In this document: positions 44,728 to 53,327 of the stretch, piece by piece | Numbering within the stretch: the stretch's first letter is position 1 | Layout of the letters: each line of letters begins with the position of its first letter | From: Micrococcaceae bacterium | Lineage (GTDB): Bacteria > Actinomycetota > Actinomycetes > Actinomycetales > Micrococcaceae | Length of the DNA: 64,000 nucleotides | NCBI GenBank assembly: GCA_025465475.1 | Contig: JAODMR010000136.1 | Span: 1 to 64,000, forward strand | Direction of reading: 5' to 3' | Notes under the pieces: model-generated | Seen by the model: the letters and a program-made list of their open reading frames with translations, nothing else | What the model was told of the DNA's origin: nothing | Database searches by the model: none | Program-made: the position numbers and the translations under genes

Positions 44728-45498
44728 ATGCCGTTGACTTCTCCAAGCACCGCCCGCCAGGCGGTGGGGACCGCCGACTCCCCGCTCCGGCATGCTGCCA
44801 CGGCGGACTACCCCGAACTGCCGACCGAGGTGCACGCCCTGGTGATGGGCCACCTTTCAGTGGCGGACGCCGTCGCCCGCCGCTACCGGCGGACGCGGCA
44901 GGAATTCTGTGACCTGCAGCAGGTGGCCCGCATGGGGCTGGTCAAGGCAGCCCTGCGGTTCCGCGCCGGGGACGGCACCACCTTTGTGTCCTTCGCCGTT
45001 CCGACCATCAGCGGTGAAATCAAGCGTTACCTGCGGGACCATTCCTGGATGATCCGCCCGCCGCGACCCGTCCAGGAACTCCGGGCCCAGGTCAATGCGC
45101 TGGTCCCTGAATTGGGGCAGGAACTCGGCCGGGAGCCCACGCCGGCCGAACTGGCCGCCCGGTTGGACGTGGACCTGCCGGCGATCCGCGAAGCGCTGCA
45201 GTCGGTGGGAAGCATGCGGCCGGACTCACTGGACTCCCAGCAGGGCGGCGAGGACGGTTCCGGGCTGTATGAGTACCTGCGCACCGGCGATGATGCCTAT
45301 GACCGGATCGACGAAATGGTCAGCCTGGCCGCTGCCATGCAGGACATCACTCCCTGGGAACGCCAGTTGCTGCACCTGCGCTTTCACGAGGACCTGAAGC
45401 AGCGGGAGATCGCCGCGGAACTGGGTATCACCCAGATGCAGGTCTCGCGCATCCTGGCCAACCTGCTCGACAGGCTCCGCCTGCACCTGTCCGGGTAG
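44728..45498 (+). CDS. SigF/SigB-type RNA polymerase sigma factor
   Basis: A 256-residue group 3 sigma factor with regions 2, 3 and 4. Region 2 shows DLQQVARMGLVKAALRF and FVSFAVPTISGEIKRYLRDHSW; region 4 shows LLHLRFHEDLKQREIAAELGITQMQVSRI. This is the SigB/SigF stress type. No anti-sigma factor gene adjoins it here. The GTG at 44713 is in frame, but the ATG at 44728 has a better-placed AGG. It is convergent with the glycosyltransferase gene, 2 bp away. Confidence 0.88.
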   Translation: MPLTSPSTARQAVGTADSPLRHAATADYPELPTEVHALVMGHLSVADAVARRYRRTRQEFCDLQQVARMGLVKAALRFRAGDGTTFVSFAVPTISGEIKRYLRDHSWMIRPPRPVQELRAQVNALVPELGQELGREPTPAELAARLDVDLPAIREALQSVGSMRPDSLDSQQGGEDGSGLYEYLRTGDDAYDRIDEMVSLAAAMQDITPWERQLLHLRFHEDLKQREIAAELGITQMQVSRILANLLDRLRLHLSG

Positions 45499-45500
45499 CG

Positions 45501-46439
45501 CTAGATCACGCCAAGCCTTTCGAGGGCGGCCAGCACGTCGGCCGGTGTCACGGCCAGCAATGCCGGATCAGGTTCTTCCGCGAAGGTTTCGCCCCGGCGC
45601 AGGGACGCGTCGGTGAGGGCTATGTGCGGCCCATCCTCCGGCGGCCCCCACTCCTCCACCGGCGCCGGACCAAAGAGCACCACAGAGGGAACCCGGTATG
45701 CCGAGGCCAGGTGCGCTGCGCCGGTGTCGGCCGTGACCACCAGCTTCGCCGCCGCCACCGTCGCCGCGAACTCGTCCAGCTCCTGCCGCCCGGCCAGGAC
45801 GGCGGCCTCCGCCACCCCGGCCAGGGTCGCCACCAGTTCTGCCCGGTCCCGGTCGGCGCGGCCACCGGTCAGCGCCACCTCCAGCCCCCGCTCCCGCAAC
45901 GCCACCACCACGGCGGCGAAGCGCTCCACCGGCCATTGCCTGCTGCCGTAGAAAGCACCAACATGAACCACCGCTGCTCCCGGGAACTGCGCGGGCACTG
46001 TGGGCAGGTTCAGGTACAGGTCCGCGGGGTCCGCAGCAATTCCGTGCCATTGCAGCAGCCGGGTCCAGCGCACCCGCTCATGGATGCCGTCCAGCCAGGC
46101 CGGTCCCTCCCAGCCGCTGGAGGCATGCCCGATCCGGCGCACCGGATCCAGGGCCTCCAACGCGCCCCTGCTTTCCGGTCCGCTGCCGTGCAGGTTTACC
46201 GCCACCTCCACCTGCCGCAGCGCTTCCGGCAGGGGATGCTGCAGTCCGGGGGTGGGAAGCAGTTCGTCCACCACTCCGACCAGGGGCATCATCGGGGCCA
46301 GCCAGCCGGGCGCAGCAAAGACCAGCCGGTGCCCGGGAAACGCCGCCTTCAACGCCTTCAGTGCGGGCACGGCAACCAGCAGGTCACCGAGTTTCAGGGT
46401 CCGCAGGGCAAGGACGGTTGGTTGTGGCGCTGCACCCAC
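45501..46439 (-). CDS. Glycosyltransferase family 9 (heptosyltransferase-like)
   Basis: A 312-residue GT-B enzyme. ALRTLKLGDLLVAVPALKALKAAFP is the N-terminal GT9 signature, VHVGAFYGSRQWPVERF contains the usual binding-site region, and TADTGAAHLASAYRVPSVVLFGP is the C-terminal donor-binding motif with D and H. GT9 members transfer heptose from ADP-heptose. AGGAGG stands five bases before the GTG start. It is divergent from the GmhB gene, 69 bp away. Confidence 0.9.
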   Translation of the reverse strand: MGAAPQPTVLALRTLKLGDLLVAVPALKALKAAFPGHRLVFAAPGWLAPMMPLVGVVDELLPTPGLQHPLPEALRQVEVAVNLHGSGPESRGALEALDPVRRIGHASSGWEGPAWLDGIHERVRWTRLLQWHGIAADPADLYLNLPTVPAQFPGAAVVHVGAFYGSRQWPVERFAAVVVALRERGLEVALTGGRADRDRAELVATLAGVAEAAVLAGRQELDEFAATVAAAKLVVTADTGAAHLASAYRVPSVVLFGPAPVEEWGPPEDGPHIALTDASLRRGETFAEEPDPALLAVTPADVLAALERLGVI

Positions 46440-46508
46440 GGGGGCCTCCTGCGAGAAGAAGTCTGCTAACGATGTTTATGGTACGCATTCGCTGGGAACT
46501 GTTCCTTC

Positions 46509-47063
46509 ATGGAAGCCACCGGAGGCAATGGCCTGCTCGCAGTGCTCTTTGACCGCGACGGCACGCTCGTGGAGGATGTGCCGTACAACGGCGACCCGGC
46601 CGCCGTCGTCGCCATGCCGGGTGCCCAACAGGCCCTGGCCGCGGTGCGCGGGCGAGGGCTGCTGGTGGGCGTGGTCAGCAACCAGTCAGGAATCGGGCGT
46701 GGGTTGATCAGTACCGAGCAGGTCCTGGCAGTCAACGCCAGGGTGGAGGAACTGCTGGGCCCGTTCGACGTCTGGTGTTTCTGTCCGCACGTGGAGCAGG
46801 ACGGGTGCGGCTGCCGTAAACCGGCTCCCGGCCTCGTGCTGGAGGCCGCGGCCCTGCTCGGCGTACCGGCCTCCCGGACCGCCGTGGTGGGAGACATTGG
46901 AGCGGACATGGACGCGGCGGCGGCGGCCGGCGCCCGGGGCGTGCTTGTTCCCACCCCCGTCACCCTTGCGGAAGAGGTGCGGAGGGCACCGGCCACCGCT
47001 GCCGACCTCGCCGGGGCAGTCGGGTTACTCCTCGACGGTCCGCTTCCTGTGGCGGTTGCGTGA
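46509..47063 (+). CDS. gmhB: D-glycero-D-manno-heptose bisphosphate phosphatase (GmhB-like HAD)
   Basis: A 184-residue HAD-IIIA phosphatase. FDRDGTLVEDVPYNGDP carries the two catalytic Asp residues; VSNQSGIGRG and KPAPGLV are motifs II and III, and VVGDIGADMDAA is motif IV. The structural zinc site CPH...CGCRKP is typical of GmhB and HisB-N. The same family includes histidinol phosphatase, but the neighbouring GmhA and HldE genes argue for heptose 1,7-bisphosphate. Stop and next start overlap (GTGA). Confidence 0.85.
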   Translation: MEATGGNGLLAVLFDRDGTLVEDVPYNGDPAAVVAMPGAQQALAAVRGRGLLVGVVSNQSGIGRGLISTEQVLAVNARVEELLGPFDVWCFCPHVEQDGCGCRKPAPGLVLEAAALLGVPASRTAVVGDIGADMDAAAAAGARGVLVPTPVTLAEEVRRAPATAADLAGAVGLLLDGPLPVAVA

Positions 47064-48097
47064 GCCGGCGCGTGCTGGTTGCCCGGCTGGACAGCATGGG
47101 CGACGTGCTGCTTACCGGCCCGGCCGTGCGCGCCGTGGCTGCGACAGCTGATCGGGTGATTTTCCTGGCCGGTCCACGCGGCGCCGCAGCCGCGCGCCTG
47201 CTGCCCGGCGTGGATGAGGTGCTCGAATGGTCCTGCCCCTGGATAGGGGATCCGCCGGTGGCCGCAACAGCGGCGCACCTGGCCGAACTGTCCGCCCTCC
47301 TCACCACCGCCCGCGCTGACCAGGCGGTCATCCTCACCTCGTTCCACCAGTCCCCGCTGCCGTTGGCCCTGCTGTTGAAGGTGGCGGGGGTCGGTCCGAT
47401 AACCGCCGCGTCGGTGGACTATCCGGGCTCCCTGCTCGACGTTCGGCTCCGGCCCGGGGAAGACCTCGCGGAGGACATCCCGGAACCCGTGCGCGCCCTC
47501 GCGATCGCCAGTGCCGCCGGTTTCGACCTGCCCGACGACGACGATGGCCGGCTCGCCATCCTGCCGGTGCCGGCCTATCCCGGGCTCGCCGACGCCGGAC
47601 CCTACCTGGCGGTGCATCCGGGGGCGGACGCCCCGTCCCGGACCTGGCCTGCAGAACTGCACGCGGAGACGGTTCGGCTGCTGGCCGGGCAGGGGTATTC
47701 CGTGGTGGTGACCGGTACGCCGGCAGAAACAGGGCTGACCGGACGCGTCGCCGGCAGCGTCGCCAGGGACCTCGGTGGGGTCACCGACCTGGCCGGAATG
47801 GCGGCGGTGTTGGCAGGTGCATCAGCAGTCATCGTGGGCAACACCGGGCCCGCCCATCTGGCGGCCGCCGTCGGCACGCCCGTTGTGAGCCTCTTCTCAC
47901 CCGTCGTTCCCGCCGCGAAGTGGGCGCCGTTTGGCGTACCCGTGGAACTACTCGGCGACCAGGACGCCCCCTGCCGTGCCAGCAGGGCGCGGACGTGCCC
48001 CGTTGCGGGCCATCCCTGCCTCAGCGGCGTGCGTCCCGCTGACGTGGTGCACGCCGTGCACCGCCTCACCCGCCCCTACCTGGAGGTCGTCCGATGA
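47060..48097 (+). CDS. Glycosyltransferase family 9 (heptosyltransferase-like)
   Basis: A 345-residue GT-B enzyme with VARLDSMGDVLLTGPAVRAV at the start and VGNTGPAHLAAAVGTPVVSLF at the C-terminal donor site, both GT9 hallmarks. Probably a heptosyltransferase working with the ADP-heptose made by this cluster. Starts at GTG inside the GmhB stop, ends overlapping the next gene by 4 bp: part of one long operon from 46509 to 52524. Confidence 0.9.
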   Translation: MSRRVLVARLDSMGDVLLTGPAVRAVAATADRVIFLAGPRGAAAARLLPGVDEVLEWSCPWIGDPPVAATAAHLAELSALLTTARADQAVILTSFHQSPLPLALLLKVAGVGPITAASVDYPGSLLDVRLRPGEDLAEDIPEPVRALAIASAAGFDLPDDDDGRLAILPVPAYPGLADAGPYLAVHPGADAPSRTWPAELHAETVRLLAGQGYSVVVTGTPAETGLTGRVAGSVARDLGGVTDLAGMAAVLAGASAVIVGNTGPAHLAAAVGTPVVSLFSPVVPAAKWAPFGVPVELLGDQDAPCRASRARTCPVAGHPCLSGVRPADVVHAVHRLTRPYLEVVR

Positions 48098-49107
48098 GGA
48101 TCCTGCTCTGGCACGTCCACGGCGGCTGGACGGACGCCTTTGTCCGCGGTGGCCACGAATACCTGCTGCCCACGCTGCCTGACGGCGGCGGCTGGGGGCT
48201 GGGCCGGGCCGGCCGGCACTGGCCCGCCAACGTCCTTGAGGTGCACCCGGACAACCTCGCAGACGAATCCATCGACGTCGTCGTGCTGCAGCGGACCGAA
48301 GAACTGGCCGAGGTGGAACGCCTGACCGGACGGCGCCCCGGCCGTGACCTGCCCGCCGTGTTTCTGGAGCACAACACTCCCAAAGCCCACGTCACCGACA
48401 CCGTTCACCCGCTTGCCGGGCAGTCAGCGATTCCGCTGGTCCACGTCACCTACTTCAACAGCGTCTTCTGGGACAACGGGAAAGCCCCGGTCACCGTCAT
48501 CGAACACGGCATCGTGGATCCCGGGCCGCTGTACACCGGGGACCGGGCGGAAATGGCAGCAGTCATCAACGAACCCATCCGGCGCCATCGCGTCACCGGC
48601 ACCGACCTGCTGCCCCACTTCGCCGCGGCCGGACCGGTGGTGGTTTACGGCATGAAGGGCCAAGGGCTCGCCCAGCACCTGGGCCTTACCGACCGGGACC
48701 TGCGCTGGGGTGGAGACCTTCCGACGCGGACATTGCACCGCGAATTGGCCCGCAGCCGGGTCTACGTGCACCCGCTGCGGTGGACCTCGCTGGGGCTGTC
48801 CCTGCTGGAAGCCATGCATCTGGGCATGCCGGTGCTGGTCCTGGCCAGCACCGAAGCCGTGCGAGCGGTACCACCAGAAGCCGGCGCGCTATCCGCGAGT
48901 CCGGCCGAACTGGCTGAGACCGCAGGGCAGCTGCTCCGGGATCCACAGGAGGCGGCCGCCCGTGGCGCGGTGGCGAGATCGGCAGCGCTGCGCCGCTACG
49001 GTCTGCAGCGTTTCCTTTCGGACTGGGATGAGGTTCTCAACGCCGTGCTGCAGGACCGGAGCCCCCTCCGATCCCGCCTGGTTTCCAACGAAAGGAGCCT
49101 TCTATGA
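48094..49107 (+). CDS. Glycosyltransferase, GT-B fold (GT4-like)
   Basis: A 337-residue protein. Two Rossmann-like halves are suggested, and the C-terminal SLGLSLLEAMHLGMPVLVLASTEA has the E-x7-E type motif region of GT4 enzymes (only the first part well kept). HVTYFNSVFWDNGKAPVTVIEHGI lies at the domain junction. The donor is unknown; it could add a further sugar to the heptose-containing glycan. 4-bp overlaps with both neighbours. Confidence 0.8.
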   Translation: MRILLWHVHGGWTDAFVRGGHEYLLPTLPDGGGWGLGRAGRHWPANVLEVHPDNLADESIDVVVLQRTEELAEVERLTGRRPGRDLPAVFLEHNTPKAHVTDTVHPLAGQSAIPLVHVTYFNSVFWDNGKAPVTVIEHGIVDPGPLYTGDRAEMAAVINEPIRRHRVTGTDLLPHFAAAGPVVVYGMKGQGLAQHLGLTDRDLRWGGDLPTRTLHRELARSRVYVHPLRWTSLGLSLLEAMHLGMPVLVLASTEAVRAVPPEAGALSASPAELAETAGQLLRDPQEAAARGAVARSAALRRYGLQRFLSDWDEVLNAVLQDRSPLRSRLVSNERSLL

Positions 49108-50399
49108 GGATCTCTATGGTGTCGGAGCACGCCAGCCCGCTTGCGGCGCTGGGAGGCGTGGACGCCGGCGGGCAAAACGTGCACGTGGCGGAGCTTTCCG
49201 CCGCGCTGGCCCGACGCGGCCACACGGTCAGCGTCTATACCCGGCGGGATGATGTGCTGCTCCCCCGCCGGGTGGAGATCGGTCCGGGGCTGGAACTGAT
49301 CCACATCGACGCCGGCCCTCCGGAGCATCTGCCCAAGGATGAGCTGCTGCCGTTCATGTCTGCCATGGCTGACGGCATCGCAGACCATTGGGGAGACGCT
49401 CCCCCGGACGTGGTGCACGGGCATTTCTGGATGTCAGGAGTCGCAAGCATCAAGGCTGCCGGCCAGGCAATGGCGCACACCGGCCGGACCCCGCGCATTG
49501 CGCAGACCTTCCACGCACTCGGTGCCGTCAAGCGCCGGCACCAGGGCGCTGGCGACACCAGCCCGGCGGAACGGACCGAGTTGGAGCCCTGGGTGGGCAG
49601 GTCGGCGGACCGCGTGGTGGCGACCTGCACCGACGAGGTGTTCGAACTAAAGAGCCTGGGCGTGCCGCAGTCACGGATCTCGATTGCTCCCTGCGGCGTC
49701 GACACCAACCTGTTCACCCCGGACGGACCTGCCGTTTTGCGCGGCACCCGGTTGCGCATCGCCACGGTAGGTCGACTGGTGCCGCGCAAGGGCGTCGGGA
49801 CGGCAGTGTCGGCCCTGGCGCGGCTGGCCGAACTGGGCCTGGACAATGTCGAACTGCTGATCGTCGGCGGGGCCACTGCGGCAGCCGAATTGGACAGCGA
49901 CCCGGAGGCCCGCCGGATCCGGGCGCTGGCCCAGGAATTGGGAGTGGCTGACCGGGTGATCATGTGCGGCCAGGTTCCCCGCGAGGACATGCCGGCGCTG
50001 CTGCGCAGCGTTGATGTGGTGATTTGCACGCCCTGGTACGAGCCGTTCGGCATCGTGCCCCTTGAAGCCATGGCCTGCGGAAAACCAGTCGTGGCCGCCG
50101 CCGTCGGCGGCCTGATCGACACGGTGGTCCACGGCAGCACCGGGCTGCATGTGCCGCCGCGGAATCCCTACGCCGTTGCGGACGCCCTGGCGCGGATCCT
50201 GGGCGACCCGGCACTGGCCCGCGAGCTGGGCAGCACCGGAGCCCGCCGGGTGCGGTCCCGCTATTCCTGGGACCGGGTGGCTGCCGATACCGAAAAGATC
50301 TACCTGGCCATGCTGCGGCGTACCTCCCGAGGCGCCGTTGACCTGCATGAACTGCTGCAGGAACCGGACGGGCTGAGCCTGGGAGGTCAGGCGCTATGA
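49104..50399 (+). CDS. Glycosyltransferase family 4
   Basis: A 431-residue retaining GT-B transferase close to the MshA/sucrose-phosphate synthase group: GGVDAGGQNVHVAELSAAL near the N-terminus, VHGHFWMSGV, and the C-terminal E-x7-E motif in YEPFGIVPLEAMACGKPVV. The APCGVDTNLFTP motif is also conserved. Donor and acceptor unknown. AAAGGAG precedes the ATG, and it overlaps gmhA by 4 bp. Confidence 0.9.
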   Translation: MRISMVSEHASPLAALGGVDAGGQNVHVAELSAALARRGHTVSVYTRRDDVLLPRRVEIGPGLELIHIDAGPPEHLPKDELLPFMSAMADGIADHWGDAPPDVVHGHFWMSGVASIKAAGQAMAHTGRTPRIAQTFHALGAVKRRHQGAGDTSPAERTELEPWVGRSADRVVATCTDEVFELKSLGVPQSRISIAPCGVDTNLFTPDGPAVLRGTRLRIATVGRLVPRKGVGTAVSALARLAELGLDNVELLIVGGATAAAELDSDPEARRIRALAQELGVADRVIMCGQVPREDMPALLRSVDVVICTPWYEPFGIVPLEAMACGKPVVAAAVGGLIDTVVHGSTGLHVPPRNPYAVADALARILGDPALARELGSTGARRVRSRYSWDRVAADTEKIYLAMLRRTSRGAVDLHELLQEPDGLSLGGQAL

Positions 50400-51031
50400 A
50401 GCTGTCACTGATCCAGCCGTCTCGGACCGGCGGCGCCGCGGCCCCGGCGGATCCGGCCGCCGTCGTACGAACCCACCTGGCCCACCTCGCCCCCGCGTTG
50501 GCGTGCCTGGAACAGGAGGCGGGCCACCTGGCCGAGTGGGGCCAGGAACTCGCCCGGCGCCTGATGGCAGGCCAACGGCTGCTCGCCGCCGGAAATGGCG
50601 GCTCCGCGGCTGAAGCCCAGCATCTGACCGCCGAGCTCGTGGGCCGGTTCAAGGCCGACAGGCGCCCGTTCTCCGCGATCGCCCTGCACGCGGATACCTC
50701 GGCCGTGACCGCCATCGGCAACGACTACGGATACGAACAGGTCTTTGCCCGCCAGGTCGCCGGACACATTCGGCCAGGCGACGTCCTGCTGCTGCTTTCC
50801 ACCAGCGGCAAGAGCGAAAACCTGCTGCAGGCCGCGGCGGAAGCCCGACGGGCCGGTGCCCTGAGTTGGGCGCTGACGGGCGCCGGACCTAATCCGCTGG
50901 CCGGCGCGGTCGATGACGTGATTGCCATCGACGCGCTCTCGGCCAACGTCCAGGAGGCGCACCTGGTGGCCCTGCACGCCATCTGCCATTGCTTCGATGC
51001 TGAAGTGGCCCGACTGGAGGGAACATCATGA
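50396..51031 (+). CDS. gmhA: Phosphoheptose isomerase GmhA
   Basis: A 211-residue SIS-domain isomerase converting sedoheptulose 7-phosphate to D-glycero-D-manno-heptose 7-phosphate. The GmhA core is clear: AAGNGGSAAEAQHLTAELVG, IALHADTSAVTAIGNDYGYE, QVAGHIRPGDVLLLLSTSG and the C-terminal QEAHLVALHAICH with the catalytic Glu and His. First step of ADP-heptose synthesis; overlaps the HldE gene by 4 bp. Confidence 0.93.
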   Translation: MKLSLIQPSRTGGAAAPADPAAVVRTHLAHLAPALACLEQEAGHLAEWGQELARRLMAGQRLLAAGNGGSAAEAQHLTAELVGRFKADRRPFSAIALHADTSAVTAIGNDYGYEQVFARQVAGHIRPGDVLLLLSTSGKSENLLQAAAEARRAGALSWALTGAGPNPLAGAVDDVIAIDALSANVQEAHLVALHAICHCFDAEVARLEGTS

Positions 51032-52524
51032 AGATTGCCGTCATCGGAGATCTGCTGCTGGACGTAGACCTCTCCGGGACCGCCACCCGCCTGTGCCCCG
51101 ACGCGCCGGTGCCGGTGGTGGACATACAGCACACCGAACGCCGGGCTGGCGGGGCCGGCCTGGTCGCCACCCTGCTCGCGGCCGAAGGGCATGAGGTCCG
51201 GCTGCTGGCCGCCCTGTCCCAGGACCGGTCAGCGGAGGAACTGCGCGGCGTGCTGCCGGGGGTCCAGCTCACCGCCGTCCCCCTGCCCGGTCCCACACCG
51301 GTGAAGACGCGCCTGCGCGCCAACGGGCAGGCGCTGGCCAGGATGGACTCCGGCTGTGAACCGGTGGACCCACCGACCGTACCCACCGAGGCGCTCGCCG
51401 CAATGGACGGCGCCGACGCGGTGGTGGTGGCCGATTACGGTCGCGGCCTGACCAGCAATCCCGGTCTGCGCGACTGGCTGGAACGGACCGCTGCGGCCAT
51501 TCCGGTGGTCTGGGACCCGCACCCCGCGGGTTCTGCCCCCGTTCCAGGGGTCGCAGCAGTCACCCCCAACCTGGCAGAAGCGTTGAAGGCGACCGGGTTG
51601 CAGGGGACCGGGCTGCATACCGTCCAGGAAGCGGGGACGCAGTTGCGCCGTCGCTGGAACAGCCGCACCGTGGTGGTCACGCTGGCCGAACGCGGAGCCC
51701 TGCTGGTGCAGGACGACACAGCACTTCCCGCCGCGCCGCATCTGGTGCCGGCGCCATCGGTTACGGCTACCGACTCCTGCGGCGCCGGTGACCGCTTCGC
51801 TGCCGGGCTGGCTGTTGCCCTGGCCTCAGGGCTTGCCATCTCCGACGCCGTCCTGTCCGCCGTCGAGGGCGCTGCGGCGTTCCTCGCCGCCGGCGGGGTG
51901 GGTGCCCTGCACGGTGGTGGTGCCGTTCCACCTACCGGCGCCGCACGCCCCGACGCCGAGGCGGGTAGCGCCGAGGGCGCATCGGGCGGAGGCAACCCAG
52001 CGTCCGGGTCCGACGGTGCTGCCGCCGGAACCGTCCCGTCCGCAACCACGCGGACTGACATGTCCGGACGGGCCCGTGCCCGGAAGCTGATTGCCGAGGT
52101 CAGGCAGCGCGGGGGCACCGTGGTCGCCACCGGCGGCTGCTTTGACCTGCTGCACGCCGGGCACGTGCGGATGCTCACAGCCGCGCGGCAGCTGGGCGAC
52201 TGCCTGGTGGTGTGCCTGAACGCTGACACCTCGGTACGCCGCCTCAAAGGACCCGAACGGCCGATTATTACCGAAGCCGACCGGGTGGAGCTGCTCGCAG
52301 CGCTGGCCTGTGTCGACGCCGTCGTCCTCTTCGAGGAAGACACACCGGAAGCCGTTTTGGCCGACCTGCGGCCAGACCTCTGGGTCAAGGGCGGCGACTA
52401 TTCGCTGGCGCAACTGCCGGAAGCTGCCTTGATGGCCAGCTGGGGCGGCCGGTCGGCCACCGTCCCCTACCACCCGGCCAAATCAACCACCCGGCTTGCC
52501 GGTGCGCTGGCGCGCATCGGCTGA
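51028..52524 (+). CDS. hldE: HldE-like heptose kinase/adenylyltransferase fusion (copy 1)
   Basis: A 498-residue fusion. The PfkB-type kinase domain (about 1-295) has GDLLLDVDLSG, RRAGGAGLVA and the catalytic DSCGAGDRFAAGL. A low-complexity linker (about 296-350) follows. The nucleotidyltransferase domain (about 358-498) has GGCFDLLHAGHVRML (HxGH) and WVKGGDY. HldE makes heptose 1,7-bisphosphate and, after GmhB, ADP-heptose. Last gene of the overlapping operon. Confidence 0.9.
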   Translation: MKIAVIGDLLLDVDLSGTATRLCPDAPVPVVDIQHTERRAGGAGLVATLLAAEGHEVRLLAALSQDRSAEELRGVLPGVQLTAVPLPGPTPVKTRLRANGQALARMDSGCEPVDPPTVPTEALAAMDGADAVVVADYGRGLTSNPGLRDWLERTAAAIPVVWDPHPAGSAPVPGVAAVTPNLAEALKATGLQGTGLHTVQEAGTQLRRRWNSRTVVVTLAERGALLVQDDTALPAAPHLVPAPSVTATDSCGAGDRFAAGLAVALASGLAISDAVLSAVEGAAAFLAAGGVGALHGGGAVPPTGAARPDAEAGSAEGASGGGNPASGSDGAAAGTVPSATTRTDMSGRARARKLIAEVRQRGGTVVATGGCFDLLHAGHVRMLTAARQLGDCLVVCLNADTSVRRLKGPERPIITEADRVELLAALACVDAVVLFEEDTPEAVLADLRPDLWVKGGDYSLAQLPEAALMASWGGRSATVPYHPAKSTTRLAGALARIG

Positions 52525-52569
52525 CCCTGCCTCCTCGTCAACCGCATCATCCACCGAAAGGACAGCTTC

Positions 52570-53280
52570 ATGGCGTTTACACTTACCAACCAGCTGCAGA
52601 ACTCAGTCGTTTTGATCACCGGAGGCGCGTCCGGCCTGGGTGCCGCCGTCGTGCAGGCCGTCACCGCCGCAGGCGGTTTCCCGATCGTCCTGGACCGGGA
52701 CATCAGCCAGGTCAGCGGGGCCAAGGCTTACCAGGTGGACGTCTCAGACACCGCTGCCGTGACGGCGGCCGTGGCGGAAGCCGCTGCCGAGGCGGGCGGC
52801 CTCGACGCGGTGGTGACGGCTGCCGGCATCGATCGATGCGGCCGCCTGGAGGACGTGGACGCCACCGAATGGGAACGTGTCATCGGCGTGAACCTGCTGG
52901 GCACCGTTTCCGTGGTCCGGGCCGCCATGCCCTGGCTGAAGGAACGGCACGGCCGGGTGGTCACCGTGGCGTCGTCGCTGGGCATCAAGGCCGTCGGCGA
53001 GGCCACCGCCTACTGTGCGTCCAAGTTCGCCGTCGTCGGTTTCAGCCGATCGCTGGCGGCGGAGAACCGCGGCATCATCGGCGTCACCACGCTGATCCCG
53101 TCCGGCATGAAGACCCGTTTCTTCGATGACCGGGACGAAAAGTACAAGCCGCAGGACGACTCCCGGCTCAACGACCCCGCCCGGGTGGCCGATGCCGTGG
53201 TGTTTGCCCTCGCCCAGCCGAAGGGGTGCGAGGTACGCGAACTGGTGATCTGCCACGAGGAGGAGGACTCCTGGCCCTAA
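52570..53280 (+). CDS. Short-chain dehydrogenase/reductase
   Basis: A 236-residue classical SDR: TGGASGLGAAVV cofactor motif, TAAGIDRCG, catalytic Ser in VASSLG and YCASKFAVV as YxxxK. It is 45 bp downstream of hldE with CGAAAGGAC before the ATG. It is too short and of the wrong subfamily to be the HldD epimerase. It may modify a sugar or lipid in this cluster; substrate unknown. Confidence 0.88.
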   Translation: MAFTLTNQLQNSVVLITGGASGLGAAVVQAVTAAGGFPIVLDRDISQVSGAKAYQVDVSDTAAVTAAVAEAAAEAGGLDAVVTAAGIDRCGRLEDVDATEWERVIGVNLLGTVSVVRAAMPWLKERHGRVVTVASSLGIKAVGEATAYCASKFAVVGFSRSLAAENRGIIGVTTLIPSGMKTRFFDDRDEKYKPQDDSRLNDPARVADAVVFALAQPKGCEVRELVICHEEEDSWP

Positions 53281-53327
53281 ACCGCTTCCGGGCGCCGGGC
53301 GGTTCCGATCACGCGGCTGCCCGGCGC

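Noticed and set aside
52570-53280. HldD (ADP-heptose 6-epimerase)
   Set aside because: It is a 236-residue classical SDR with a C-terminus unlike the extended SDR HldD of about 310 residues.
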